DNA of 64,000 bases from Calonectria ilicicola (taxonomy: Eukaryota > Ascomycota > Sordariomycetes > Hypocreales > Nectriaceae), in assembly GCA_020809705.1 (NCBI GenBank), contig CP085834.1, forward strand, positions 3,906,001-3,970,000, read 5' to 3'. Every line of letters starts with the position of its first letter. Positions within the stretch are counted from its first letter, which is position 1. Both the position numbers and the translations under genes were made by a program. The notes under the pieces were generated by a model. The model was not told the DNA's origin, did no database searches, and saw nothing but the letters and a program-made list of their open reading frames with translations. Shown here in pieces: positions 23,024 through 36,400 of this stretch.

Positions 23024-24038
23024 TTATCCGATGTTGTCGGACAAGGGGATGGCTGCTTTACTTTGTGTCATGATGATGCTGCCTGGGTGCCAGATCGCAA
23101 ACAAGACGGCAACAACAAACATCAACGTAGCATCGAAGATATAAATATACGCTTCGCTTGATTGCAAGGGTCCGGAGTATCCGCCAGCATATTCAGCGAC
23201 ACGGAAAATAGACCGAATCATAATCAGGATACTGGCAGCGTACATGACGTATAGGAAGCGCAGCCAAGGAACTTCAATGGAGATAGATATGGGCGTGGGT
23301 GACCTTCCGATGCGGCGGTGGAATATGTAAGTGACCACAATAAAAAGACTAAAAAAGATGATTTGAATGAAGAGACCGCCCATGATTATGTTCTCACCCA
23401 AAGCCATATCTGACTTGGTTTTCGCATTAGCAAGCATGCCACCTCCTAAATACCACAGTTTGATCAGCGCATTTACTTCTAATTTACGAAAATAATGATC
23501 AAATAAATATCGCTTGAAGGATTTAATTTACCTCCTGATTGTGTGAAGAAAGAGAGTATATCACCGATGACAAAGACTTTTGTCAACCATGTCGTCCGAA
23601 TGAGTGAGTATGCATCAGCATCAAGGAGACGAATCAGGCGGCCCAATGTCATATAGATAGATGCAGCTAGCAATGTTGGACCAAGAAGAAGGGTCAAACT
23701 CTGAAGAATATATGGCCCTGTCGTCCAATTCGGCGTTTCCGCAGCAGAGATATTTCGTCCCTGGTAGCCAGCCGCCTCAACTGTTGCAGTCAGTGCCAGA
23801 TGTCTATATAAGATTGGGACATTAAACAAGGAAATATCAGATACTCACACATCAAACCTATAATAAATGGGATAAAGAACCACGTTCTACCCTGCGCCAA
23901 TTGATACAAATGAGCAATAGTACAGAGAATGAAAAGGGCAACAAAGGCGCCAGCAGCTCCGCGATTGGGATCATAGTGGTACAGCTTAAAGGAACCAGCT
24001 GGGCTTGAGTTTCCTGAATCTGAAGGAAATGGTGACAT
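23024..24038 (-). CDS. RTA1-like seven-helix membrane protein
   Basis: Predicted 286-aa protein of the fungal RTA1/RTM1 (lipid-translocating exporter-like) family, linked in yeast to resistance to toxic lipophilic compounds and to the plasma membrane. Exons on the minus strand: 24038-23849, 23780-23532 and 23445-23024, all GT-AG. Family motifs appear in order: FKLYHYDPN at the N-terminus, RTWFFIPFIIG, FEAAGYQGRNIS across the first junction, LAASIYMTLGR, SLIRTTWLTKVFVIGD, SFFTQSGGGML across the second junction, GENIIMGGLFIQ and SIFRVAEYAGG. Length and helix count are normal. With the BBE oxidase on the other side of a 1.7-kb divergent promoter it could act in tolerance to the oxidised product, but this is speculation. 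Confidence 0.93.
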
Positions 24039-25768
24039 TATTGTTGAGTAAAAGAGAAAATAAGGAACAAAAAATAATGATTGTGTTTATGACGCGTCTC
24101 TCTTGCCGGTGCTAGAGTCCTGAAATAGATTGCAATTGCTCAGACCGTGTGCGCCGTGTCGCAACGCAAAAACAAAGAAAAAATGTGCCAAGATGAGTGA
24201 AATGAATGATACAGAGATGGTTTGAATGAGAATGTGAAGTGAAAAGCCGAACAGGTTGGTTTAAGAATCCTCTGGGGAGTTTTAGTATCACATAGGCATG
24301 GAGAAGTCGTGAAACCAACCGACATTTGAACTCATACTCGCATCGCTGGACTGGAGCAATAACGCATTCTAGATGGATCCTGCGATTGCTCATGCGAAGC
24401 TCAAGATTGCCGCAAGCTCAGGCTTCGGTTAACTCGGGTTGATCCCGAGACTCGGCGCTAGAGTAATCTGCAAGGGGATGTGGAGCCTCCACCAAGCGGA
24501 GGTTTTGACCGCAAATTAGTTGTGAACATTCTCGGAGCGAAAATACCATCTTATCCCAGGGTGGGGCTTTTAATACGAACAACGCGATTTGATTGGCGCT
24601 CACGGTTCTCCTCACCGTGCAAATCCAGGGGAAATCTGCCCATCGTTTGACGTGTGTCCATAGTTAATATCATTGGACCTTCTGTAAAATAGTCTCCATG
24701 GGCTAATGTGCACATATCCCTTTGTATTTATTTACAATGCACCCATTTAGAATTATTTAGGGTATTCTGGAAAAAGGAAGAAAGAGTACCATCTTTCAAA
24801 GGTTGTAATATACAGTCGCCTGGAGTCAAAAGGCTCCTTTATTGCCGGATATCAATGCACACGCTGCATAAAAAGGGCAACGATATTGCCTTCCAGTGCC
24901 TAAATTCTAACATAGACTAAGATAATTTGTCGTACACAAGAACTTTTCAGACCTATCTAATAATTTCAACTGTGGAACACGCCAGTACCCAGTAGGTTGG
25001 TGGTTGAAGTCAAAGGACAACCAACAACCACCAAACATGAAAAGAGTGCAAAACCACAAGCGATGCCTAAACATGAAGTAAAAATGAAAGCCAGTTGAGG
25101 GAATGAACGGAATTGCATTCTGAAATAGGAATTACAATTATCGGTTCGTGATCCTAGCAAAAATTGGATAATGGCATCATGAGGCGGTAAAAAAAAATTA
25201 GTTCCATCAATCTACCCTGTAAACGTGTTGAGCTGACTTTCAAATTGGCAATGGCCTCGGCGTGGAAACCGAGAAACCGAGCCCCACTATCGGATGGGAA
25301 AGGCAGTGCAACCAATGAAACACCTGAAAACGAAAGACACATTTATTTACCCTGGTATCTAAGTGGAGAAAGAGAGGTTCAAACCATCATTATTGGTCTA
25401 AACGATTTCATTGCTGCTATGGCCCGTGCCCTTTGATTCGGGTTCGAGGCCAATCGCATTACCATCCGAGTAGCGGAGTCAATGGCGCAGAATCAATTCC
25501 TGGGAAAGGCTCGGCTTCGACCCTGGAATAAGGGTCGGTTTTGTTGAAATCTCACGGACCTGTATTTCTCGTGCGCTAGAGAAGTATAACTCGTATCAAA
25601 GTTTTGTTACGCCATGAATACGTGTATTTGGTTTCTTGGATGTAAACGAGCAAAACTGTGGGCTGTGCTGCGGGAGAGAAAGAAGTATAAGTTCTGCACT
25701 GTCGCTCAGAAAACGGCGCCACTCCGATGAAGGGTATTGGTTCATCATAGCCTTCCAAGAACTCGATT
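24039..25768. other. divergent intergenic region (RTA1 gene / FAD oxidase gene)
   Basis: The 1.7 kb between two divergent start codons, holding both promoters. It contains the inverted repeat listed separately at 24433-24449. No coding sequence can be supported. Confidence 0.5.
24433..24449. promoter_or_regulatory. 6-bp inverted repeat CTCGGG-N5-CCCGAG
   Basis: A perfect palindromic pair of 6-bp arms (CTCGGG, spacer TTGAT, CCCGAG) 395 bp upstream of the RTA1-type gene, in a divergent promoter. Spaced inverted CGG-type half-sites are the usual target form of dimeric Zn2Cys6 regulators, and two such regulators lie next door. Function is inferred from form and place only. Confidence 0.35.
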
Positions 25769-27921
25769 ATGGCCAGGTTCGGAATTCTTCAACTACTTTT
25801 GGCGGCGACCGCACGCTTCGGTGCAGCTGTTCCAGATTGCAAGTGTGTGCGTTGAAACCCATGTTTGAGAGGCTGAATAACCTGGCTGATTCTGATTAGT
25901 CGCCCTTGGACCCATGTTGGCCATCCGAGAATATCTGGTCTGAGTTAAATACAACTTTGTCTGGTAAACTGATCAAAGCTGTTCTTCCTGGCTCGGTGTG
26001 CTACTCTTCGCATGCCAATTATGATCAAGTCGCCTGCCAGGAGCTCATTCCAAAGTGGTCAAGGGCAGAATTCCACTCCTCGGATCCGATCAGTGTGCAC
26101 GCGCCACAAATCGCCAACAACAGCTGCAATCCGATCTATGATAATGGCACTAGCACTGCAGGAGACCCAATGGCTGGGTCCCGCGGTTGCACATTTGGCC
26201 GCTACCCACGCTATGTTGTCAACGCAACGAGTGCGAGTGATGTGCAAGCCGCAGTCAAGTTTGCTTCCAAGTGGAATTTGCGTTTGAACGTGAAGAATAC
26301 GGGTCACGGACAGTAAGCATCTGATTGACTCTGTCTATTCCAAAGGGACATGGCTAAATATGAAACAAATAAAACAGAAGCGTGGCATTTGGGAGTCTCT
26401 CGTAAGCCACATTTTGTTAAGAGTCACTATGAAGAGTTATGATACTGACTGGCTATGTGTTGAAAAGTATTTGGACCCACAACTTGAAGAAATTTAAGTA
26501 CATTCCGGACTTTACAGAGAAGTGCCCGACTGGAGCGAAAAACGATTCAATAAGCCCGCGCATAGCATTCAACGTGGGTGCCGGTATCCAAGACGACGAG
26601 GCCTTCAAGGCTGCCGCTAAATATAATGCTGTTGTTGTTGGAGGCACTAATGGTGTATGCTTTCTTAATATTGATCTTCATTGTGACAAGTGGAAGATGC
26701 TAAACAAAATACAATAGGACGTGGGTCTCGCTGGATGGGCAACCGGAGGTGGTCATGGTTGGCTCACTAGTGAGTACGGCCAGGGCGCCGATAGTATCAT
26801 CGAAGCAATGATTGTTACCCCAATTGGGGACATTGTGATCGCTAATAGCTGCCAAAATTCGGATTTATTTTGGGCTATTCGAGGTGGTGGCGGGGGCACG
26901 TTTGGTGTGATTGTCGAGATGACAGTCAAGGCTCACACCATGCCCCAAGCCACAGTGTGGACGATTCAAGCAACCAAATCAAATAATACTTCTTCTTCGG
27001 AGTGGTGGAAGACCATAGCCACGCTTCATACTGAACTTCCTGCTCTGAAAAAAGGCGGGTTCCAGGGGTTTTACACTATCGGAGGCCCCCCTTCATACAA
27101 TACCCTCACATTCTATGGATTCTTCTTTCTCTACAACAAGCCCAACGGGACTGCAGAAGCCCTCACAAAGCCTTTCTTAAAGATTCTGGATATGAAGAAC
27201 TCTTCAATTCACTATTCTTCAGATATTACCTGGTCTCCAGACTGGATTAGTGTTTATAAAAGTTTGCCTATGGCGGCACTCAGCGGGGCTGCTGGTGGAG
27301 GCGGTACTACTGCATCCCGACTCCTGCCCCCTAGCGCCATTGCCGACTCTGAGCGCTTGGCTAGGGTTTTGGAGCTGGTTGGACCAACTGAAGGAGGCGA
27401 AGTTGTAAGTGATTTGCCTTACAAACGAGTTGTATGTCATTGACCAATTATCACAGGGTGGCATTTCCAACCCCACCATCGCTGGCGGCATGGTGGCAAG
27501 TTCTATCTCAGTAGACAACGCGCTCAACCCAGCCTGGAGAAAGGCGGTTGTGCATTTTTATGTCACGACAGGCTGGAGAGATTCTCTACCATATTGGGAA
27601 GTGCAAAAAGCTAATGATGATATGACTAATATTTTTGGTGCCGCTCTGCGGACGATTGCACCCGACGCAGGTGTTTACTTCAATGAGGTATTCTTGATGT
27701 GGCCTTAGGCAAACGAATGACGAGAATTACTAACTTTTTGATAGGCCGATCCCTTTGAACCGAATTGGCAGAATGCTTTTTGGGGTCCTAACTATCCTCG
27801 ACTTCGGGCCATTAAGAAAAAGTATGACCCTGAGTCTTTACAGTGGTGTGCCAAATGCGCAGGAAGTGAAGACTGGAGAGAGCATATGGATGGCCGGCTT
27901 TGCCGCGTTCCGACCCCTTAG
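25769..27921 (+). CDS. secreted FAD-linked oxidase, BBE/VAO type
   Basis: Predicted 598-aa flavoprotein oxidase of the berberine-bridge-enzyme class. Seven exons: 25769-25846, 25900-26312, 26378-26401, 26468-26654, 26718-27404, 27457-27687 and 27745-27921; all introns are GT-AG and keep frame. An N-terminal secretion signal (MARFGILQLLLAATA) is followed by a Cys-rich start (PDCKCSPLDPCWPS). The FAD-binding domain has GRYPRYVVNATSASDVQAAV, the NTGHGQ segment with the candidate flavin-linking His, GLAGWATGGGHGWLTSEYG and LFWAIRGGGGGTFGV. The C-terminal BBE tail is NWQNAFWGPNYPRLRAIK followed by KYDP. No obvious second (Cys) flavin link is seen in the equivalent GGTNGD segment. The substrate is unknown; relatives oxidise sugars, alkaloids or polyphenols. 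It appears intact. Confidence 0.94.
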
Positions 27922-28459
27922 AGCCAGTGTGTCCATTCTTTGCGAATATTTGTGTGAGAGGGCAACATGCGTCCTCCCTGAATTCTTTAGGCCATCCATA
28001 GCGTTATTACCACTGACAAACATTATACACACAAGATTCGGATAGCTTCGGTAGAAGCTCATCGTTAAAAATGGAGATGCTATACGCCATTTTCGTGAAG
28101 TTGAATATCAAGTCTTTTTACAGGTCTATAAACATTTCACTAGGTATATATGAAAACTAATATTCTCTTTTTACTTATACACAAGTCTAGTTATCCAGCA
28201 AGGTCAATACACCAAATAAGGCTTGCAGATACAAACCCAAAACAAGAAAGTTACCAAACGTCGTGATAACCTAGAAATGTCATCTCCAATACCTTGATAG
28301 AAAAGTCTAATAGAGCCCAGTATTAAATTGCGCTCCCCCAGCTCAAGCCATTCAATTCAACCCATCTTTTCACATCTTTCTCAACCTCAGCCGCCCCACA
28401 TGAAAACTAATATTTAGGGTATTTTTGTCAGACAAAAAAAATAAATAAAATTAAAATAA
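27922..28459. other. convergent intergenic spacer
   Basis: The 538 bp between the stop of the FAD oxidase gene and the stop of the orphan gene on the other strand. It contains an AT-rich tract around 28430-28466. No gene is seen. Confidence 0.5.
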
Positions 28460-29310
28460 TTATTTATGATCTTGTTCATGAGTGCTAACGACTTCTTTTT
28501 CTTCGTAGTACACAGAAGGTTGTACTGTAGTTGTAATTGAGAGGGGAGTTGAATCTGCCTCATAGATCTCAGATTTGTGAGTCTTCCGGTCCATTTCGTT
28601 TTCAGGGCGGCTCGGCTGGATTGGACAAGATTGGGATATGTTTTGTTCCGGGCGAGGGATGTTTTGGTGTGCCAAGGATGTATGGTTTGATAAAATGGAG
28701 GGGCTCGAGGTGGGATTTCGGGACACATCTTGCCCTGTGACCTGGTCAGTGGTGCGATTAGAGTTTAACAATTATTGATGGATATTGACTTACCTGGCGT
28801 ATCTCCAATTAATTCTCCCAAGAGACCAATATTGTTAAACAATTCAGGTGTCCCGGGACAAGAAAGAAAATTTTTGTTGCCTTCGGCTTCTTTACTTGAC
28901 ATTGATGCAATGGCCATCTGACGCACAAAGTTCAACTCGCCGAGAACAGCAGTATGATGTCGACTAAGAACTGGTTCTTGATTCCGAAATTCTAGTGAGT
29001 CCACCAATATCCACTTCACTTTGTTCCGGAATGGCGTTTTGCCTCCATGCGCTTCTGGCCGGCATTTTTCCACCAGTCTACTAATGTGGTCGAGGGCTTG
29101 ACGGGCTGCCCCGATGATAGCGTCGATACGTTCAATGGATTCGGTCTTTTGGAGAACTACCGCATGTTCGTTTCGCAGTTGAACTAGGTGCTCGAAATCT
29201 TGATTACATATATGAACTAGTTCGAGGCAAGATCGAATCTGACTGGGAATTCGATCGTACTCAGTAGTCAAGGTGACTATTTGCCGAAGTCGGTTGGTGG
29301 AACTGTACAT
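28460..29310 (-). CDS. conserved fungal protein of unknown function
   Basis: Predicted 263-aa protein from exons 29310-28794 and 28734-28460. The first exon is rich in amphipathic helices (TLTTEYDRIPSQIRSCLELV, FEHLVQLRNEHAVVLQK) and ends in a pattern seen in many uncharacterised fungal proteins (VEKCRPEAHGGKTP, then EFRNQEPVLSRHHTAVLGEL). This is recognition from memory and not a search result. The second exon is polar and low in complexity. The open frame continues about 110 bp upstream of the chosen ATG (29310), so an N-terminal exon with more helix may have been missed. No membrane segment or signal peptide is present. Function is unknown. Confidence 0.65.
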
Positions 29311-31295
29311 TATAGGTATTTGGTTCAGGCAATCAACTGGTGAGGCATTAACGGCTCTGAGGCCAGGAAAACCTGGGATGTTGGTAGCTAGGACGGTGCA
29401 CTGTTGGAGGCAATGTAGTGCTGTACATATAGCGGCACTGGCGGAGTATCACGAGCTAAGTAAAATTCCGCTACATAGGAAGGGGGAAAACCAGACGTAC
29501 AATCTGCTTCAGGTAGTTGATAATCAAGCGACCGCAACGGATCGCAGGTTGTTCATGGAGATTCGGCCGGTGTGCTAACTGACGTAATTGAGGCAATAAA
29601 GCGGGCGGCTGAGCCATGCTTATGGTCAAGGAGTCGCAGCCAACACACAACTCTCATAGGCCAGGAATCCTGCTTTGATGGGGCTGACGCAAGACGAGGC
29701 GTTTTCTCCACTTCACAGCCACAGGCGCATTTCCAATGATGTCATGGTAGGGTTACACAAGTCTCATCTCTAGCTGAATTTTCTGTGATCGAACCACCTC
29801 TCATGTAGAACTCCCAGAGTTGTCTGATTTAGCATACGCCATGACCGACCCGCGCGATCCCTCGCAGAAAGCAAATCGACTGTCTCGTGGTCGAGAAAGA
29901 AGTGGGTACCCAAGCATTTGTTCATTTGGTAATGGTGACTTCTAAAATTGGTTTGCTCTTTGTCATGTGTAACAAAGAAGTACAGAAAGGAGTTTAGATA
30001 TTTCGTCAAATCAAGAAATCATCTCGTCCAGCCGCGCAAAGTTGGTCTCTTCCATTTGAGTTGTCTTGTTGAGGACAACTCACTTTGTGAGAGCTGTGGT
30101 AGTGCCAATGACTCTTACTGTCTAGGTTGCGCAATGCACAAACGTCTGTTGTGTTGGAACCTTTTGGTGTTTTGGTTGAGTGGGTCTAAACCTTATACCA
30201 TCGCACGTGTTCAGATGATACCTCTTCAATTGTCCAGCCATCTCATAAGGCTAAGGTAGTTCGGCACTGTAGTGTATTTGTATTAATAAAAAAACTCCAT
30301 CAAGAGATCATCATGCGGCGACAGACACCATGGCGGGTAAAGAGCCTCGGTTCTCAGAGGTTGGGCGCAGGAGAAAGGCAGAAAGGCATCCCCATTGTTA
30401 CATCAGTGCACCCCCTTTGGAAGGTGGGCATTCGAATCTCATAGGGAAGATCATAGGGGATGAGTTGAAGGTTTTAATTGATTTGGTTGACCTTATACTA
30501 GCTTTTTAGAGACCCACCAACGCCGCCCGCCCAACCAACCGTTTTTCCTTTATCGTTGCCCATCGGTACAGCCCTGCCACTTTCTTAAGAATAATCGGAG
30601 TGCTCCCTAGCCTAGGTCGAGCTGCCTCTCATAGGTGATATCCAACTAAAATACATTAGTGCAGAATTCGATCAACTTTGAAATACTACGGGCGAATGAC
30701 ATGTTAAAGACGAACTGGCGACATTCTGGCTTGGACCAGGGTTTGGCAACAACCTTCACCTTTTCAAAAACACGAGTTCACTAAGGGATTGGGTGCGCCG
30801 AAAGACGTCGAAGAAGCAAAGAGGTCTATGACTTATCATTACTACGATTAAACGAGAAACAAAATTCCAAAACGCGAGTGACAGGCACGCGTGCAGAATT
30901 AAATTGAAACGTACCAAAGTTTGACAGTCCTTTTGCCTTATGACTCAGTCATTTGTTCACCTTGATGTCTTCGAATACCACGATAAAAGGTTAGATCAAC
31001 CACGCATGGGGGAAAGTTCCCTGTTTCTTTTTTTCATCTACAGTTACAACCACTGAGTTTGGCCCAGCCCTCTCAAGTTGGCATTACCAAACCCTTCACG
31101 ATCAAGGACCCCTCCGGGCCCATCAAAAGGTAGGTGCATCATTTTATGGCACCAAAGGCCAACGGCTGACAGAATAGAACACGCAGGATTGATACAGCGG
31201 TTCGTCCCTATATTCCAGTATTCTCGTCTGCAGCACTCGCCTACCCCCGCAACACACGCATTCTTGACCCCACATCTCACGAATCACCACACAAA
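29311..31295. other. 2-kb gene-free divergent region
   Basis: A stretch between the orphan gene and the membrane-protein gene, transcribed away from each other. It has ordinary composition. It may include an unrecognised 5' exon of the orphan gene near 29310-29450. No other feature can be supported. Confidence 0.5.
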
Positions 31296-32304
31296 ATGAC
31301 GACAGCCCACAGCGAAGAGCACTCCTCAAATCCAATACAGGGCGCTAGGTTGTGCAACTTGTGTGCTTATACCATTGAAACGACCCGCGCAGTCCAACAA
31401 ACAAGCCAATCCCCTCCTGAGTACCGCCAAGATGGTGTGGATAACCAACGCGACGCGAACGATCAGGAACCTACATATGGGCAACGGTCTATTCACAATC
31501 ATGCAACAGCACCCACCGACCAAGGATATCCAGATGAAATCCGGGGCCCTGGTGGTATGGTTGGAAACCAGTTCGTGATCTTTTTACTCTCATCCATCAT
31601 TACTTTCCTCTTCTGGATCCCAATCTCAACGATCAAGGTGAACAATTATGGGTGGGCTGCTAATGCCGGCTGTCGAATTGGTCTTATGATAGCCGTAGCA
31701 TTACTTTGGGGATTGCCTGGTTGGTATTATTACGCATTAGAACGCAAGGTAACATTCTGCAACTTTCCTTCGATACGCATTTGTGATACTGACAACCTGT
31801 CTAGTTATACGAAGAGCGGGGCTCTGACAACATTATTCATTATTACCAACCCGAGGTTCGTCCAGCCACAGTCATTAAGCTCGGTGTCGCATGGCTTTTA
31901 TTTGCTACTTTTCAGACGGAAGACTACAACAATATCGTGAATTCTCTTATTCGACTTGGATTCATGATCTCATTTCTTGTACTTGTGTGCTGGTTCGAGG
32001 TGATCAAGGATGAAAAGGTAAGCTGTTATGAGACCCAAAATTGACTTGTGTACTAAAGGTTGATAGAGAGACGTTTCAAGAGAACCATGAGGTGGATGAA
32101 ATGTTGGATATCAGGAGGAACAAAAAGCACTCCACAATTACATTATGGTTGGTGGGCAACGAAACAAATGAAAGCAGCCCAACCAACTACGAACCCATTA
32201 CTCCCACAACTAATTTTGAAATGGAAGATCATGGTTTGATCAAAATCCCGCTCTTTTGGCAACTGATTAATAGACACTATGTAGAAATTAAGCTTCCTGA
32301 ATAG
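31296..32304 (+). CDS. four-helix membrane protein of unknown function
   Basis: Predicted 303-aa protein from exons 31296-31748, 31805-32017 and 32059-32304, all in phase 0. The first about 85 residues are hydrophilic, with several Cys/His (LCNLCAYTIE). Four hydrophobic segments follow: FVIFLLSSIITFLFW, IGLMIAVALLWGLPGW, VIKLGVAWLLFATF and LGFMISFLVLVCWFEV. The C-terminus is charged and then ends in a short hydrophobic piece (IKIPLFWQLI). I do not recognise the family. The GT-AG introns and maintained frame argue that it is a real gene. It ends only 330 bp from the transposon block, so its 3' control region may have been affected by the insertion or by RIP spread. Confidence 0.7.
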
Positions 32305-32634
32305 CACACCACATGCACTGCATAGTCCTATCCCTTTGTCTTTGTTTCAAGGCGTGCAACACTCGCCCGAACCGGCGCGCCCATGACCTTCTGAGAAAGG
32401 CATGGACCAATGGTAATAGGTTTGCAGATCGAAAGTACCGCACTGTAGACTTTCTCGCGGGAATCCACTGGAAGCATCAATTCGCGGTAAGGTTGTAATC
32501 TAGAATGCGCATGAATAAGTCGGGGTCACCCTGGAGGAAGGAAAACCTGACAAATGTTCGGTCATGGGATATTCAAATAATTTTCTCCCCGCTTCAAGTA
32601 AAGGAAGAGCTTGATGAGGTCACAGGACCTAAGA

Positions 32635-32639
32635 GTATA
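32635..32639. repeat. left 5-bp target-site duplication (GTATA)
   Basis: GTATA lies directly before the left LTR, and the same five bases directly follow the right LTR at 50996-51000. This is the footprint of integrase-mediated insertion and marks the exact outer limits of the block. Confidence 0.85.
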
Positions 32640-32802
32640 TGATACGGAAATGGTGTCAACACATATGGAACCCTGTAAGTGTGTGCCTTAGGCACCCTTG
32701 GAAGGCATATATAAGCCTGTTATTAGGGTAGATAGAGAAGAAGATATTAATCTTTCTACTATATATTATTAAGATCTTTATTATTTTAATTTTATTATAT
32801 TA
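32640..32802 (+). repeat. left LTR of the outer element (163 bp)
   Basis: Starts TGATACGG and aligns base for base, without gaps, to 50833-50995, with differences that are nearly all C/T or G/A. The outer two thirds, up to about 32770, keep normal composition (for example GTGTGTGCCTTAGGCACC). The inner third is fully transition-mutated. LTR ends TGATACGG/CCGTATCA form perfect 8-bp terminal inverted repeats when both copies are considered. Confidence 0.88.
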
Positions 32803-33429
32803 TATAATAGTAATTATTTCTTTTTAAGATTAATATTATAATATTATTTTAAATAATTATATTAAATAATTTTAAATTATATTTTAATATAATATATTAT
32901 TAGATTATTTATTAATTAATTAATAAAAAAAATATTTATAATAATTTTTATAAATTTATTTTTAAAATCTTTTTTAGAATTTTTTTTATATAAAAAATAT
33001 CTTATTTAATTATTTATATAATTTAAAAAAAATATTAATTATTAAAAATTATAAAATAATTTTAAATTATTTTATAAAATTATAAAAAATATTTTTTTAT
33101 TATAAAAATAAAATTTAAAATTATTAATATTATTTTTATTATAATAAATTATTTAATTTTTATAATAATTATAATAATTTAATTATAAATATATATTTCT
33201 ATTAATTAATATTACTTTATATTTTATAATTATTATTTTAACTTATTTAAAATAAATATTTTCTTATATTACCACTCCCCTATTATTAAATAAACTTATA
33301 ATAATATAATAAGACCTACTACCTTAACCTTAGCCTTAGTAAAGCCTATATCTTCCTAAGAGAAAGAAGATCCCTCCCTAATGAATCTAATCTTTGGAAA
33401 AGATAGGGATAAAGAGGTAGGATCTATAA

Positions 33430-36400
33430 AGAATGATACCCCCTAACCTCAGCTGTAACGGTCTGGTCAATTCCCAACTTGATGAACCAATCTACCCTAG
33501 ACCCACATAACCAACCAATAGAAGTAAAGTCGAACGGCCCCCGTTCAATATAATTGAAGATTGTAATAAATATGATCAAATTGACTCCATTCGACCATTA
33601 TAATAATAGGACCTTAGATATAATAGTATATAGATAGATTAAATCTTATTAGAAGGAATGGAATTAATTAATTTTTAATATAATTTAATTATTTTAATTA
33701 TAATTAATTATTATTTAATATAATACTTTTATTATTTTATTTATTATAATATACTTAATTATTTTATTAATAATAAACTTTTTATTTTAATTAATTTATT
33801 AAATTAAAAATTAATTAGATTATTATATATTAAAAGCTTTTATTTAATTAATTATTTATATTAATAATTAAATAATAATATTATTTAAAAAGAATTTTAT
33901 TATTATTATTTTTTTTAATAATATTAAATTAATTATAAAATTATAATAAATTAAAAAGAAATTTATAAATATATAAATTTAATTTAAAATAAAAAAAGCT
34001 AAAATTACTATAATTAAAGAAAATAAAAGTAAAAATATTAATAAAATTCTAAAATCTTTAATTTTAGAATTCTTTTTAAGAAAAATTATTAATATAATTC
34101 CTTTTTTTATTTAAATAAAAGAATACTTTTATTTCTTTTTAATCTAATTTATAATTTTTAAAATTTAAATATTATATATTAAAATCTTTTTTTAAGAAAA
34201 TATAGAAGTATAATTTAAATTTATTATAAAAGATTATTTAAAAAATAAAGATAATATTAATTAAATTAAAAAAATTTAAAAAAATTTTAAAAATTAAAAA
34301 TTTTTTAAAATTATTATTAAAAATAATTTTAATATAATTAATATAAAATAATAAATTATAAATTAATTATATAAATTTAAATAAATAAAATCTTATAATT
34401 AGTATTTAATTAAATTTAAAAGAATTATAATATAAATAATTTAAAATAATAATATATTAATAAAACTTTATTATAAAAGCTTAAAAAGTAAAATTAAGAA
34501 TAAAATTTATAAAAAAAATTAATTAAAAAAACTCTTAAAGTATATTAAAAATATTATTAAAATTAATAAAAGATAATTTAATTAATATAAAGAATATATC
34601 TAAAATAATAAAATTTTATATATTTTAAATAAAAGAAAAACTTAAAATAAATAATAAATTATTATATATAAGATTTATTTAGAATTAATAGAATTTAGTA
34701 TTATTTAAGATTATAATAAAAGTAAGATTATTTATTTTAATTATAGAAAGAAAGAATATAAATTCTTTAAATATTATTTTTTAAAAATAAAAAATTAATT
34801 TAAATTTATATTAGAAGAATAAAAATAATTTAATATTATAAAAAATTAATAAATCTTAATATTAAAAAGAAAAAAGGATATTATAAGAAAAATTATTCTT
34901 ATTATTATCTTTAAATATAAATTAATTATTATTATTAAATAATAAAAAGAAAATTATAAATTATAAAAAGTTAAGCTTATTTTATAATAAAAAATTAATA
35001 AAGTTATTTATAAAATATAATTAATCTAGAAAAAGAGAAAAATATACTTACTATATAAATAATTAAAATAAGCTAAGGAAATAAGAATCCTTATATCTAT
35101 ACTAAATATCTATACTAATAAAGCCCTAATATAATAGAACACTTATACTTATAATAAAAATAAAAAATAAAAATAGATAATTAACCTATAGAAAATAATA
35201 TAATAAATTAAGGAACCCTTATAAAATAAAGATAAAGTATTCCTATTAGCCTAAAACAAATAATAACTAAGAAACCTTAACCCTTAATCAATCTAATACT
35301 TAAAGAATAATCTCTAATTAAATATAATATATAAAAAATATAAAGAAATTTTATAAATAAATTATTATAATTATAATTATTTTATTTATATAAAATAAAA
35401 ATAAAAAATAATATATTTTTTTATTAAAGTAAAAGATATAATTATTTATTATATTTATAAAAGATATTTTAATTAATATAAAATTATAAAAAGAAACCTT
35501 TATTATTAATTTATTATATTAAAATTAAAAAAGCTTAAGTTCTTTAATTATAATAAATTACTTTAAAATAAATATTAAAATTTTAAATATAATATTTATA
35601 TAATAAATAAAATAATAATCTAATATTAAATAAAATTAAAAAATAAGTAGAGCTTCTTATAAAAGAGTAGTAAAAGTAATTAAGGTAATAATTCCTAAAA
35701 TTATTAAAAAAACTTCTTAAAAAGCTTTATATTTTATAATTAAAAAATAATCTTAATAATAATTAAAAATAAAAATAAGAATTAAAAGGAAATAATATAA
35801 TATTATAGTAAATAATAGAATTAAATAAAATTATATAAATCTTTAAATAGTTAATAAACTTTAATTATTATAAATAATAAAAGTTAATTTATATAAAATT
35901 ATTAATATAAAAGAAATATCTTTTAAATATAATAATAATATTATAAATAAAAAAATTAATTATTTAAAAGTTTTTATTAAAGAAAAAATTAAAAAATAAT
36001 CTTTAATATTATTAATATTAGATAATATAATCTAATTTTAAAATATTTATAATTATACTAATATAACCTTAATATCTACTAATATACTAGCTAAATATAA
36101 ATACTTAAAAAATATAATATAATTAGTAATATTTCTATAAATTTAATTAAAAGATCTTAAATTTTTAATTTTAATTAAATAAAAGGTATAAGTAAAGAAA
36201 AATCTTTATTATTTAAAGAAATAAAATATAAATATAAGAATAATTAAAAAAAATAATAATAATAAATTATTATATACTTTAGAATATAATTTTAATAAAT
36301 TAATAAAAATTTTAAAAAAATAAAGATTAAAATAAAAATAAATAAATTATATAATATATTTTTATAATATTAAATTTATAAAAAGCTTTTTATAAAAGAA

